A stretch of DNA of 64,000 nt from Metabacillus niabensis (GTDB taxonomy: Bacteria > Bacillota > Bacilli > Bacillales > Bacillaceae): positions 27,318 to 91,317 of the forward strand of contig NZ_JAIVLH010000007.1 of assembly GCF_020524345.1 (NCBI RefSeq), given 5' to 3'. Every line of letters begins with the position of its first letter. Positions within the stretch are counted from its first letter, which is position 1. Positions 8,643 through 17,575 of this stretch are shown one piece after another. The notes beneath the pieces are model-generated. The model was not told where the DNA came from. It was given only the letters and a program-made list of their open reading frames with translations, and did no database searches. The position numbers and the translations under genes are program-made.

Positions 8643-9519
8643 CATGTTTATTGCTTACTATGTAGTAGCTGCTATCTATGTCATCATCCACCTTTTTCTA
8701 AGAAGAAAAGGCACAGTTTTGCGTTTATTAATTTTACTATCATGTCCATTTATAGGCCTCTTTCTTATTTATGCTATGCAAAAGAAGGTATATTCAAAAG
8801 ATGAGCTGCCTGACTGGTTGCTTCGTCGTGAGCAATATGATGATATGGTGCTAAAAACTCCTGATATAGAAGAGGAAACGAATATTATCCCGTTCAATGA
8901 TGCCCTCATCCTTAATGATAATAAAACAAAAAGGAAAATGCTGATTGACTTACTGAAGGGTGAGTTTTTACAGCGTGTTGATGCTCTTGAACTTGCCCTT
9001 CAAAGTGATGATTCTGAAACATCTCATTACGCAGCTACTGCAGTACAGCAGGCGAAAAGTGATTTATTGAAAAATATGCGCAGAATAGAGGGAATGCTGG
9101 CCAGTAAGAATGATTTAGCGTTACTGGAATCCTATCGCGATCTTATTAAGGATTATACTAAAATTGAGTTTTTAGATGAACGAACACGTAGAAGATATAC
9201 TCATAAATACATTCAAACGATTGATCGATTACTTGAACATGCACCTTCAAGCGATGCTGCAAACTACTTGGAAAAAATTGAAGCAGCCCTTTATCTTGCT
9301 GAATATCACTTGGCATTAGAGACCGCTGAACAATTTCTTACTTTATTTCCTGGAGAAGAAGAGGCTTATTTTGCGTTAATGAATGTTCATTATAAGATGA
9401 AAAACAAGACCGAGTTTCAGAGAATGATTGATCAGCTTCGCTCAACTGATATTAAGCTATCTCCCAATAAGCTAAATCTACTCCGTTTCTGGTTACAAGG
9501 TGAAGAATATGAAAAATAA
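8632..9519 (+). CDS. pelE: PelE-like membrane protein
   Basis: 295 residues from ATG 8632, chosen because AAGGAGG (8616-8622) lies 9 bases upstream; a TTG at 8608 would lie inside pelD without a ribosome site. Two N-terminal membrane helices (about residues 2-20 and 28-48) are followed by a cytosolic, helix-rich region whose C-terminal part (DAANYLEKIEAALYLAEYHLALETAEQFL) has TPR-like character. This is the layout of PelE, which partners PelD and PelG in the Pel synthase complex. The call rests on gene order plus topology, since PelE proteins are poorly conserved. Confidence 0.75.
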   Translation: MLVSMFIAYYVVAAIYVIIHLFLRRKGTVLRLLILLSCPFIGLFLIYAMQKKVYSKDELPDWLLRREQYDDMVLKTPDIEEETNIIPFNDALILNDNKTKRKMLIDLLKGEFLQRVDALELALQSDDSETSHYAATAVQQAKSDLLKNMRRIEGMLASKNDLALLESYRDLIKDYTKIEFLDERTRRRYTHKYIQTIDRLLEHAPSSDAANYLEKIEAALYLAEYHLALETAEQFLTLFPGEEEAYFALMNVHYKMKNKTEFQRMIDQLRSTDIKLSPNKLNLLRFWLQGEEYEK

Positions 9520-11230
9520 TTTTAAAATCGAAAAAAGTGTTTATATCATGATGGGTTTGGTTTCCTTGATTGGTTTGTTTTTTCTGCTGATCAGGTCTGA
9601 CTTTCTTTTGGGTTTTCAAAACTTTAATGACGTTCAGAATGTGCCAGTAGTAAAACAAGAGAAAGAAAAGATAAATGAACACTATATGCAACCCTCTTTT
9701 TTAATTCTTGAAGGAGAGGATCAGCCTGAACTTGCGGAAACAGTTGCTAGTCAGTTTAAGCAGCAGGGGAAAGTTGTTGACAGGAGGTCGATCAATCAAA
9801 ACTTTCCATCAACAAGTGAATATGAAGGAGTAATAGTAACAACTGAACAACTTGATGATCTCCCAGATATTCAGCCATTGCTGACTTATGTAGAAACGGG
9901 AGGCAGCATTTTTTTTGCGACAAGACCTTCACCGAGTGTTGGTTTATCTTCTATTTATCAGCAGCTGGGGATTGTTGAGATTGGCACATTTATTGAGACA
10001 AGTGGTATTGAATTGACACAACCCTTTTTAAAGGCTCCCCACAATAAGATATTCGAATCTGAAGATATTCGTAATTCCTCTCTTTCAGTCAGACTTGGAA
10101 AGGGAGCATCTTTGTATGCAAAATCAACTGATGGAACGCCGTTGTTATGGGAGACAACATATGGTGAAGGAAGCTTTGTCTTTTTTAACGGAACGATATT
10201 AGCCAATCCTTCGCAAAATGGCCTTTTGACTAAAGGGATTCAGCTAGCGGTGCCCTCTTATATTTTCCCTGTAATTAATGCAAAGGTAACAGCGTTAGAA
10301 GGATTTCCTTCCCCGGTTCAAGAGGGGAAGGTTAAGGATTCAACTATGACGAATGAAAACTATTTACGACATGTGATTTGGGCTGAGCTACAGCGGATTG
10401 AGGCGAAATATGACCTGAATTATACAACCTCATTCGTCATGACCTCAGGAGAAGATAGTGTACAATCAACTTCTTTAGATCTTGCTAAAACACAGGAAAA
10501 TGCAGTCATTTATGGGCGGGAGCTCCTTCGTATGGGTGGAGATTTCGGCTTGAGAGGCTATAACCAGCTACCGACAAGCGGGATGAATAAAACAGACGTA
10601 CAGTCAATGTTTGAATCGACTTACTCATTAATGGAACGGGCTTTGCCTGGTTATCAAATACGATCCTATATTCCTGCGAGTCAAGAGAATGCTTTATCCA
10701 ATTTAAAAACAGTTAAGGAGGTTTTCCCTGATCTTCAAGCTGTTTTAGCGATGGTTGAGCAGCCTTTTATAGATGAGGAAGGGATTGCTGTTTTACCTCA
10801 GCAGATCATAGATTTCCCGATGGATGATTATGCGGAATGGATCGCTTTTAACGGACTGTTTTCAACTGGATTTATCTCACAATCTTTAGAACCACAGGCG
10901 TTACTGCATCAAATGAATGCTGAAACTGCGTTACAGGATCTGGTATCCTATCAGCAGCAATTAAAAGCAGATGCCCCGTGGCTAAGAAGGAAAACATTGT
11001 CTGATACTTGGAGCAGTGTTCAAAATTATGAGGAAATGATTGTGTATGAAGAACGGACAAAAGAGGGGGTTAACTTTCAGGTGAATAAGCTCCGGGCACC
11101 AGCTTATTTTTTCTTCGCATCTGACCGTCCTGTGAGCTCTTATGAAAATTGCAAGGTCACATCAATTGGGCCAAATCTTTATTTAATTGAAGCAAATGAA
11201 TTAACGTTTCATATAGGATGGGAAGGGTAG
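9509..11230 (+). CDS. pelA: PelA deacetylase-domain protein (DUF2194 type), catalytic residues lost
   Basis: 573 residues from ATG 9509 (AAGGTG upstream); it overlaps pelE by 11 bases. There is one N-terminal membrane anchor (residues 12-28), then a Rossmann-like region and a carbohydrate-esterase-4-like barrel outside the membrane. In active PelA deacetylase domains the metal is held by an Asp pair before FPxP and by an HxxxH motif. Here the first site reads E264-G265-F-P-S-P and the second R349-G-Y-N-Q353, so both Asp and both His are replaced. The fold landmarks (NAKVTALEGFPSP, DFGLRGYNQLP) are otherwise kept. The protein is therefore probably an inactive structural or binding homologue. 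No separate GH domain is fused. Confidence 0.8.
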   Translation: MKNNFKIEKSVYIMMGLVSLIGLFFLLIRSDFLLGFQNFNDVQNVPVVKQEKEKINEHYMQPSFLILEGEDQPELAETVASQFKQQGKVVDRRSINQNFPSTSEYEGVIVTTEQLDDLPDIQPLLTYVETGGSIFFATRPSPSVGLSSIYQQLGIVEIGTFIETSGIELTQPFLKAPHNKIFESEDIRNSSLSVRLGKGASLYAKSTDGTPLLWETTYGEGSFVFFNGTILANPSQNGLLTKGIQLAVPSYIFPVINAKVTALEGFPSPVQEGKVKDSTMTNENYLRHVIWAELQRIEAKYDLNYTTSFVMTSGEDSVQSTSLDLAKTQENAVIYGRELLRMGGDFGLRGYNQLPTSGMNKTDVQSMFESTYSLMERALPGYQIRSYIPASQENALSNLKTVKEVFPDLQAVLAMVEQPFIDEEGIAVLPQQIIDFPMDDYAEWIAFNGLFSTGFISQSLEPQALLHQMNAETALQDLVSYQQQLKADAPWLRRKTLSDTWSSVQNYEEMIVYEERTKEGVNFQVNKLRAPAYFFFASDRPVSSYENCKVTSIGPNLYLIEANELTFHIGWEG

Positions 11231-11233
11231 TCT

Positions 11234-12637
11234 ATGAAAATTTGTTTAATTACAGAAGGATCTTATCCATATGTAACAGGGGGAGTCTCAAGTTGGATTC
11301 AATCACTCATGACACAGATGCCGCAACACGAGTTTTTGATCATCTCTATCTCTGCAAAAAAGGAAAATACGTTAGTAAGGCGTTATAGCTCTCCTTCCAA
11401 CCTATTAGCCATATATGATATTTACCTCGATACACTCATTACCGAGGATATCGTGCAGGGGAAGCGATACCTTATTTCAGATGAGGAAAAGCAAGCTTTT
11501 TTCTCGTTAATTGGTGGAAAAGACATCAATTGGCCGGTCTTATTTGATTTGCTTGTTAGCGATCGAATTGATAGCATCATCAATTTCCTGGCCAGCAAGG
11601 ACTTCTTTGATATTGTTTATCAGCTGTGTAAAGAAAGGTTTATGCATGTTCCGTTTACAGACATGTTTTGGGCGCTTCGCTCAATGGTACTGCCTTTGTT
11701 TATTTGTTTGAATCAAAAGCTGCCTATAGCTGACCTTTATCATAGTGTTTCAACAGGTTATGCAGGTGTGTTGGGTGCATTAGCAAAGCATCAATACAAT
11801 AAGCCATACATCCTGACAGAGCATGGTATTTATACACGTGAGCGTGAAGAGGAAATTATTAAGGCAGATTGGATTAAAGGCTATTTTAAAGATATATGGA
11901 TAGATTACTTCTACAATTTATCAAATTGTGCCTACGAGTATGCAAATGAAGTAACATCTCTTTTTGAAAAAAACCGCGAAATTCAGATGGAGCTGGGCTG
12001 TCAACAGTCAAAAACATCTGTGATTTCCAATGGTATTGATTTGACACGTTTTGATGTGGCAAGTCGAAGGAAAAAAGAAGGACTTCATGTCGGAGCCGTT
12101 GTAAGGATTGTGCCAATAAAAGATATTAAAACGATGCTGCAAAGCTTTGCTATTGTTCAGGAGACGTTGCCGAATGCGTATTTTTATATCATAGGTCCAA
12201 CTGATGAAGATGCAGATTATTACGAGGAATGTATAGATCTCCTTGAAAGCTTGGAATTGAAAAATGTTGTATTTACCGGGGAAGTGAATGTGAAGGAGTA
12301 TTTGGCATTTTTGGATCTCCTTGTGTTATCAAGTATAAGTGAAGGGCAGCCTCTAGTCATACTCGAAGGTCTGGCAATGGGAATCCCGTATGTCACAACA
12401 GACGTCGGAAGTTGCTCGGAATTATTATATGGACCAAATGACTCATTTGGACATGCCGGCAGTATTGTTCCTGTTATGCATTTTCACCTTTTAGCACAAG
12501 AAATTATTGCATTACTCATGGATCAAGATAAACGATGGGAATATGGTCAAAATGGCATGAAAAGAGTAAGAGAATATTATTCCCTTCCCCTTATGATAGA
12601 GAGATATAATGCTTGCTATGAAAGGTGGGGAAGCTAA
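11234..12637 (+). CDS. pelF: PelF glycosyltransferase (GT4, DUF3492)
   Basis: 467 residues beginning MKICLITEGSYPYVTGGVSSW, the signature start of PelF. A GT4 C-terminal lobe carries VISNGIDLTRF and the donor-binding EGQPLVILEGLAMGIPYV segment with the E-x7-E pattern. PelF is the cytosolic polymerase that uses UDP-GalNAc/UDP-GlcNAc to make Pel. It starts 3 bases after the pelA stop, with GAAGGG as ribosome site, and abuts pelG. No membrane segments are present, as expected for the family. Confidence 0.93.
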   Translation: MKICLITEGSYPYVTGGVSSWIQSLMTQMPQHEFLIISISAKKENTLVRRYSSPSNLLAIYDIYLDTLITEDIVQGKRYLISDEEKQAFFSLIGGKDINWPVLFDLLVSDRIDSIINFLASKDFFDIVYQLCKERFMHVPFTDMFWALRSMVLPLFICLNQKLPIADLYHSVSTGYAGVLGALAKHQYNKPYILTEHGIYTREREEEIIKADWIKGYFKDIWIDYFYNLSNCAYEYANEVTSLFEKNREIQMELGCQQSKTSVISNGIDLTRFDVASRRKKEGLHVGAVVRIVPIKDIKTMLQSFAIVQETLPNAYFYIIGPTDEDADYYEECIDLLESLELKNVVFTGEVNVKEYLAFLDLLVLSSISEGQPLVILEGLAMGIPYVTTDVGSCSELLYGPNDSFGHAGSIVPVMHFHLLAQEIIALLMDQDKRWEYGQNGMKRVREYYSLPLMIERYNACYERWGS

Positions 12638-14092
12638 ATGGCGGGAATTGGATTTCAGCTTAAAGCCTTATATGATCAATCGAATTTTTTTAATCAGATT
12701 CGTGCCTATGGTTATTCAGCCGTTACAGCAGTAGGCCCTATGCTGTTAACCGTAATATTAATTACTTGCTCAAGAGAGTGGCTGTTGTTTTTACAGACCT
12801 CTGCAAGAGAAGTTCACCTGTTTATGGCTGCTATCGAATATGCATTTGTGTTCTCACAGCTCATCACAGGCGGATTTGTCTTCGTGATCTCTCGGTATGT
12901 TGCTGATCAAACGTTTATTGAGAAGGAAGAGAATGTATTATCCTCGATGTATGGGGCAATCGGAATTGTTGTGTTCTTAGGGTTTATGAGTACAGTTTTC
13001 TTTTATTGGACATCACCTTTGCCTTTTTCCTTTAAACTCGTCACATACCTCTTTTTTACAGAGCTAAGCATTATTTGGGTTCTATCTATGTATGTTTCGG
13101 CGCTTAAGGATTATAAAAAGATCGTGAAAAGCTATATAGTTGGTGTGCTGATCTCAGCAGTTTTAATTTGGGTCTTTACTTATGTATTTCACATCTTAAC
13201 AGCAACTGCTGTTTTTATTGGACTTGTGATTGGATTTTTCTATATTTTAGCGAAGTTATTACATGATATAGCCAAATACTTTCAGATTAATAATAAGCAA
13301 TATTTTCAGTTTCTGATTTATTTCGAAAAGCATCCCTATTTGTTCATCATAGGAATCCTTTATTATGTCGGTCTATATGGTCATAATCTGGCAGTTTGGT
13401 TAGGAGAAAGGAAAATAGTAGTAGAAGACACATATGTGATGGCACCTTATTATGATACACCAGTGTTTTATGCATATTTGAGCATCTTGCCAGCACTCAT
13501 TTTGTTTATGGTGACATTAGAGACTACTTTCTATGAAACGTATAAAAAATATTATGGGCGCATTCTTAATGGCTTTCCAATTCAGGACATTGAAAATGCG
13601 AAACAGGAGATGTATAGAGTTCTAAAGCATGAAATCCTTTTTATGTCACAGGTACAACTCCTTGTTTGCTTTGCCTTCCTATTTTTAGGAGTGCGTTTTC
13701 TTCCATTTTTAGGAATGACACAGGATCAAATTGATATCTTTATGATTGTCGTTTTAGGAACATGGTTTTTAGGATTACTAATTACATTCTTTTTGATTCT
13801 CCTATACTTTGATGAACAGAAAGCGGCTTGCATGCTGATCGGAAGCTATACGGTGCTTAGCTTTACCTTAACATTTATTAGCATGAAGCTGTTTGGTCAA
13901 TATGGAGCCGGAATGTTTCTTGCTGCCTTGATCAGTTTAATCTACGGCTGTCGAATTCTCATGTCAAGATTAAATGATATTGATTATACAACCTTTTGCT
14001 CTCAGCCTATTATTTATAAGGAAACTGTGACAAAAATAGAAAAGCTATTAAAAAAATTGGGTGTTCATGAGGAAGAGGAGATTTCCAAATGA
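12638..14092 (+). CDS. pelG: PelG polytopic membrane protein
   Basis: 484 residues with about 12 hydrophobic segments. The N terminus MAGIGFQLKALYDQSNFFNQIRAYGYS followed by a GPMLLT helix is typical of PelG, an MOP-superfamily-like transporter thought to export Pel across the membrane together with PelD/PelE. It starts directly after the pelF stop and overlaps the next gene by 4 bases (ATGA), so the downstream CotH gene is part of the same transcript. Confidence 0.9.
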   Translation: MAGIGFQLKALYDQSNFFNQIRAYGYSAVTAVGPMLLTVILITCSREWLLFLQTSAREVHLFMAAIEYAFVFSQLITGGFVFVISRYVADQTFIEKEENVLSSMYGAIGIVVFLGFMSTVFFYWTSPLPFSFKLVTYLFFTELSIIWVLSMYVSALKDYKKIVKSYIVGVLISAVLIWVFTYVFHILTATAVFIGLVIGFFYILAKLLHDIAKYFQINNKQYFQFLIYFEKHPYLFIIGILYYVGLYGHNLAVWLGERKIVVEDTYVMAPYYDTPVFYAYLSILPALILFMVTLETTFYETYKKYYGRILNGFPIQDIENAKQEMYRVLKHEILFMSQVQLLVCFAFLFLGVRFLPFLGMTQDQIDIFMIVVLGTWFLGLLITFFLILLYFDEQKAACMLIGSYTVLSFTLTFISMKLFGQYGAGMFLAALISLIYGCRILMSRLNDIDYTTFCSQPIIYKETVTKIEKLLKKLGVHEEEEISK

Positions 14093-15822
14093 AAAAAATT
14101 CCATACGTAAAAACAACTCTCATTTTATTGGCTGTCTTCTTTATTTTGATACTCTTGAAAAATCTGTCTATCTCAACCGGGAACGTACAAGTCGTTGAGC
14201 CAACAGAGGAGATTCAGGTAGAGAGAAATGCAGGAGATGAACCTCTTGTAGAGGATAAGCGAGTATATGAAGGACATGATGGAAATCAAGTGAAGCATGT
14301 GTATGTAACGGTTTTTGATCAAAAGGCTGTGCCTGATAATGATCTAACGTTTTACGAATTAAATGAATCCTATAAGGAATATAGCAACTTAGATGATGGT
14401 CCAAAACTTCAGATTTTATTTCAGACAGGAACGGCAGAGGGGCCAGAGAAAAATGGGTTTCTTAAAACAGATCAGTCGGCAAATGCAACCATTGAACTGA
14501 GGGGGAGATCTAGTCGACTTGAAGCACAAAAATCGTATAAGGTCCGATTGAATGACAACGGTGGTTTATGGTTCGGGCAATCTGTACTCAATCTCAATAA
14601 ACATGCAGATGATAAAACAAGAGTAAGAAATAAGCTTGCCTTCGATTATTTTGAAGAAATCCCTGATCTTATAAGCTTAAGAACAGATTTCGTTCAACTG
14701 CATGTTAAGGATCTCACAGACCCTAAAAACGATGGCACATTTGAGGATTACGGCTTATATACACACATCGAGCAGTTAAATGAGGAAGCATTAGCTGCAA
14801 GAGGACTTAACCCAGATGGACATTTATACAAAGCGGAAAACTTTGAATTTTATCGTTATCCAGACAAACTTAAGCTTTCAAATGATCCGGACTATGATAA
14901 AAAAATATTTGAATCGGTCTTGAAAATAAACGGCAGCGAAAATCATGAAGAGCTGCTAACGATGCTGGATGATGTTAATGACTTTTCAAAACCCTTTGAT
15001 GAGGTATTTACGAAATACTTCCAAGAAGATAATTACCTAACATGGCTAGCTACAAATATCCTGTTCGGTAACTATGACACAATGTCAACAAACTATTATC
15101 TTTATAGCCCGCTTAACTCGGAAAAATGGTATTTCATTCCTTGGGATTTTGATAAAGCATTAGGGCGGGATGCTGAAAGAACCGATGCCTTTCCAGATTG
15201 GCAAAATGGTATTCAACGGTACTGGGGAACTGTCATTCATAAACGTTATCTAAGAGATCCGAAAAATATTGAAAAATTAAATGCAAAAATAGAGGAGCTT
15301 TCTGACATCATTAATGAGGAAGCAACAAAGGAAAAGATCGATTCCTATTACCCGATTGTTAAACCGTTTGCTGTAAGAAATCCGGATCTTCGCTTTTTAA
15401 GCATAGAAGCATCCGAATTTGATCACTATTATAACAACCTTGAGACCGTAACAACGAGGTATAAAAAGTTATACGAAGAATCTCTTGAATACCCAATGCC
15501 AATCTTTTTGAATCATGAACGAAAGGGAAATCAGGATATTTTCAAATGGGAAACTTCACATGATTTACAGGAGGAAAAGCTGACCTATCATTTTCAATTA
15601 GGCACAGATCCAACCTTTCAATCATCGATAATATCGATCAAAGATGCAAAAAAATTCACTTATGAAACCGATAAATTATCACCAGGACGATATTATTGGC
15701 GAGTCCTTGTAAAGGATGAAAAAGGCTATACTCAGATTCCATTTGATTATTATAAAGACCCTTCTAAAATTGTCCACTGGGGTGTACAGGAAATCATCGT
15801 TCCAAAAGGGGCAAAAAAATGA
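14089..15822 (+). CDS. cotH: CotH-family protein kinase-like protein, membrane-anchored
   Basis: 577 residues. A single N-terminal membrane anchor (residues 8-25) places the rest outside the cell. The CotH domain shows IELRGRSSR and KSYKVRL (nucleotide-binding side), DYGLYTHIEQ, and NYYLYS with KWYFIPWDFDKALG, where the DFD aspartate is the likely metal ligand. CotH phosphorylates spore-coat proteins in Bacillus; relatives elsewhere are secreted kinases. A C-terminal fibronectin-like region follows (HFQLGTDPTF through YYWRVLVKD). It is translationally coupled to pelG (4-base overlap) and to the VTC gene (4-base overlap). Its substrate here is unknown; a role in modifying a Pel-associated surface component is inference. 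Confidence 0.85.
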   Translation: MKKIPYVKTTLILLAVFFILILLKNLSISTGNVQVVEPTEEIQVERNAGDEPLVEDKRVYEGHDGNQVKHVYVTVFDQKAVPDNDLTFYELNESYKEYSNLDDGPKLQILFQTGTAEGPEKNGFLKTDQSANATIELRGRSSRLEAQKSYKVRLNDNGGLWFGQSVLNLNKHADDKTRVRNKLAFDYFEEIPDLISLRTDFVQLHVKDLTDPKNDGTFEDYGLYTHIEQLNEEALAARGLNPDGHLYKAENFEFYRYPDKLKLSNDPDYDKKIFESVLKINGSENHEELLTMLDDVNDFSKPFDEVFTKYFQEDNYLTWLATNILFGNYDTMSTNYYLYSPLNSEKWYFIPWDFDKALGRDAERTDAFPDWQNGIQRYWGTVIHKRYLRDPKNIEKLNAKIEELSDIINEEATKEKIDSYYPIVKPFAVRNPDLRFLSIEASEFDHYYNNLETVTTRYKKLYEESLEYPMPIFLNHERKGNQDIFKWETSHDLQEEKLTYHFQLGTDPTFQSSIISIKDAKKFTYETDKLSPGRYYWRVLVKDEKGYTQIPFDYYKDPSKIVHWGVQEIIVPKGAKK

Positions 15823-16523
15823 AAAAATTCCGTCATGAATTAAAATACTATATATCTGAAAAAGATTATTTTGCACTGCGTCATCGAATTGGACTTGTGT
15901 TAAAGCAGGATCAAAACTCGATAAATGAAAAAGGATATTTGATCAGAAGCCTTTACTTTGATAATGTCCATGATCATGATTTAATTCATAAAAACAATGG
16001 AATTCTTCGCCGGAAAAAATTCCGAATCCGAATTTATAACCACTCAGATCAAGTGATCAAGCTTGAAAAGAAAAGCAGACAGGGTGAATACATTTTAAAG
16101 ACATCAGCCAGCATCACAAAGGATGAATATGAAAAGCTGTTAGAGTGGGATTATCAGTTTTTAAAAGAAAAGGGGAAAGAAAATCCCCTCTATAAAGAGT
16201 TTTACCATTACCTGAATAGTGATTATATGAGGCCGCGTGTGATTGTTGACTATGTCCGGGAAGCTTATATTGGTCACATTAGCAATGTGCGGATCACCTT
16301 TGATAAAGAACTAAGTGTTGTAACAAATTCACTTAATTTATTTGATCCTAACAACAGTTCACAGGAAGTGATTGAACATCCAAAAATGATTTTGGAAGTA
16401 AAATACGATGAATTTTTACCTGAATATATTCGCGTATTGCTTCAGCTTGACGCACATAATAGGTCAGCCATTTCAAAGTATGTATTATGCCGAATGAAAT
16501 CAATTGAATATCACGGTCTATAA
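15819..16523 (+). CDS. VTC-domain protein (polyphosphate polymerase-like)
   Basis: 234 residues forming one VTC tunnel domain: RHELKYYI at the start, YLIRSLYFDN, the basic strand RRKKFRIRIYN, and KLEKKSRQGEYILK, giving the Arg/Lys-rich tunnel that binds triphosphate in VTC4. In yeast this domain makes polyphosphate; bacterial solo versions are usually adjacent to a DUF4956 membrane protein and CotH, exactly as here. Start codon chosen with AAGGGG upstream; it overlaps the CotH stop by 4 bases. Whether it polymerises phosphate or senses it is unknown. Confidence 0.88.
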   Translation: MKKFRHELKYYISEKDYFALRHRIGLVLKQDQNSINEKGYLIRSLYFDNVHDHDLIHKNNGILRRKKFRIRIYNHSDQVIKLEKKSRQGEYILKTSASITKDEYEKLLEWDYQFLKEKGKENPLYKEFYHYLNSDYMRPRVIVDYVREAYIGHISNVRITFDKELSVVTNSLNLFDPNNSSQEVIEHPKMILEVKYDEFLPEYIRVLLQLDAHNRSAISKYVLCRMKSIEYHGL

Positions 16524-16536
16524 AGAGGAGAACTCA

Positions 16537-17220
16537 ATGGGAAACGAAGTAACAAATTTTAACGATATTATAAAAAATAGTTTTCTTAATCAGTCGATGT
16601 TTGGAAGTTTATCTGCAATTGATATTTTACTAGGTTTATTAACAGCCTTTATGGCAGGAGCTTTCATTTATGGGGTGTATCGATACACGTACAAGGGAGT
16701 ACTCTACAGTCCCAGTTTCAATATGACCCTGCTTGTCATGACAATGATTACAGCTTTAGTCATTATGACAATCAGCACGAATGTTGTTCTTTCTTTAGGG
16801 ATGGTCGGTGCTCTAAGTATTGTGCGTTTTCGGACTGCTATTAAAGATCCACTGGATGTGGTATTTATGTTCTGGGCGATCGCAGCAGGAATATCGAGCG
16901 GTGCAGGACTATATTTCTTAACCCTTATTGGTGCCATTATTATCGGTGCGGTCATTGTCATCCTATCGCGGAAAAAGCATACAGACACCATGTACTTGCT
17001 TGTCATCCATTTTACAGAGCAAGCAAATGATGAAGTAAAACGGGAGCTGCAAAAATTAGATTACACCTTGAAATCAAAGGTTGTACGAAAACAACTCACA
17101 GAATTAACGGCTGAAATCCGTTTAAAAATTGATAACACAGCATTTATGAATCGATTGGGTGATTTAGAAGGTGTACAGGACGTATCCTTAGTACAATATA
17201 ATGGAGACTATGCGGTATAG
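16537..17220 (+). CDS. DUF4956 membrane protein
   Basis: 227 residues from ATG 16537 (AGAGGAG 7-13 bases upstream); the longer frame from 16504 lacks a ribosome site. Three to four membrane helices (about residues 25-50, 65-88, 108-145) contain the family motif LGMVGALSIVRFRTAIKDP between helices. A C-terminal cytosolic ferredoxin-like domain of about 70 residues follows. The family routinely sits beside VTC-domain genes and is thought to form a membrane partner for them. It is the last gene of the operon, before a terminator at 17232. Confidence 0.85.
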   Translation: MGNEVTNFNDIIKNSFLNQSMFGSLSAIDILLGLLTAFMAGAFIYGVYRYTYKGVLYSPSFNMTLLVMTMITALVIMTISTNVVLSLGMVGALSIVRFRTAIKDPLDVVFMFWAIAAGISSGAGLYFLTLIGAIIIGAVIVILSRKKHTDTMYLLVIHFTEQANDEVKRELQKLDYTLKSKVVRKQLTELTAEIRLKIDNTAFMNRLGDLEGVQDVSLVQYNGDYAV

Positions 17221-17231
17221 ATTAAATAGAG

Positions 17232-17267
17232 AAGGCGCGTAAGATAAGTATTTTACGTGCCTTTTTA
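17232..17267 (+). terminator. Terminator of the Pel-CotH-VTC operon
   Basis: AAGGCGCGTAA pairs with TTACGTGCCTT across a 10-base loop and is followed by a T run. It lies 12 bases after the DUF4956 stop. Confidence 0.9.
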
Positions 17268-17424
17268 TATTATAAGATATGAAAGTTGATGTACTCTCCG
17301 AATCAATGGATGTGCATATGCAGTCTTTACGACAGGATGCGTTGTTTCAATTTATAATTGTGGATAGGGGAGGAGAGAAGGAAGAAATTTGGCGGAAATT
17401 GTCTAATAGTAAATATGTTGCTAA

Positions 17425-17498
17425 AAATCGTAAATAAATTTCTATAATCGAAAATAAGTTATCAAAATCGAAAATATCAAATCAAAAATCGTAAATAA
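17425..17498. repeat. Four AATCGwAAATA repeats at two-turn spacing
   Basis: AATCG(T/A)AAATA occurs four times, with the G of the core at 17430, 17450, 17470 and 17491 (intervals 20, 20, 21). The array lies in the 3'-3' gap between the Pel operon and the GH114 gene. The rest of 17268-17575 holds no convincing gene. Confidence 0.6.
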
Positions 17499-17575
17499 AT
17501 CTTCCTTTTTAAGCGGGACATTATGATAAATAGAAAACAAGACTGTGAAAATTCACGAAGTTTCACTACTATTCT

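Noticed and set aside
16704..17006. 100-codon minus-strand frame inside DUF4956
   Set aside because: Antisense shadow of a clear membrane protein; composition follows from the complementary strand.
17425..17498. CRISPR array
   Set aside because: Repeats are 11 bases, spacers about 9 bases, only four units, no cas genes.
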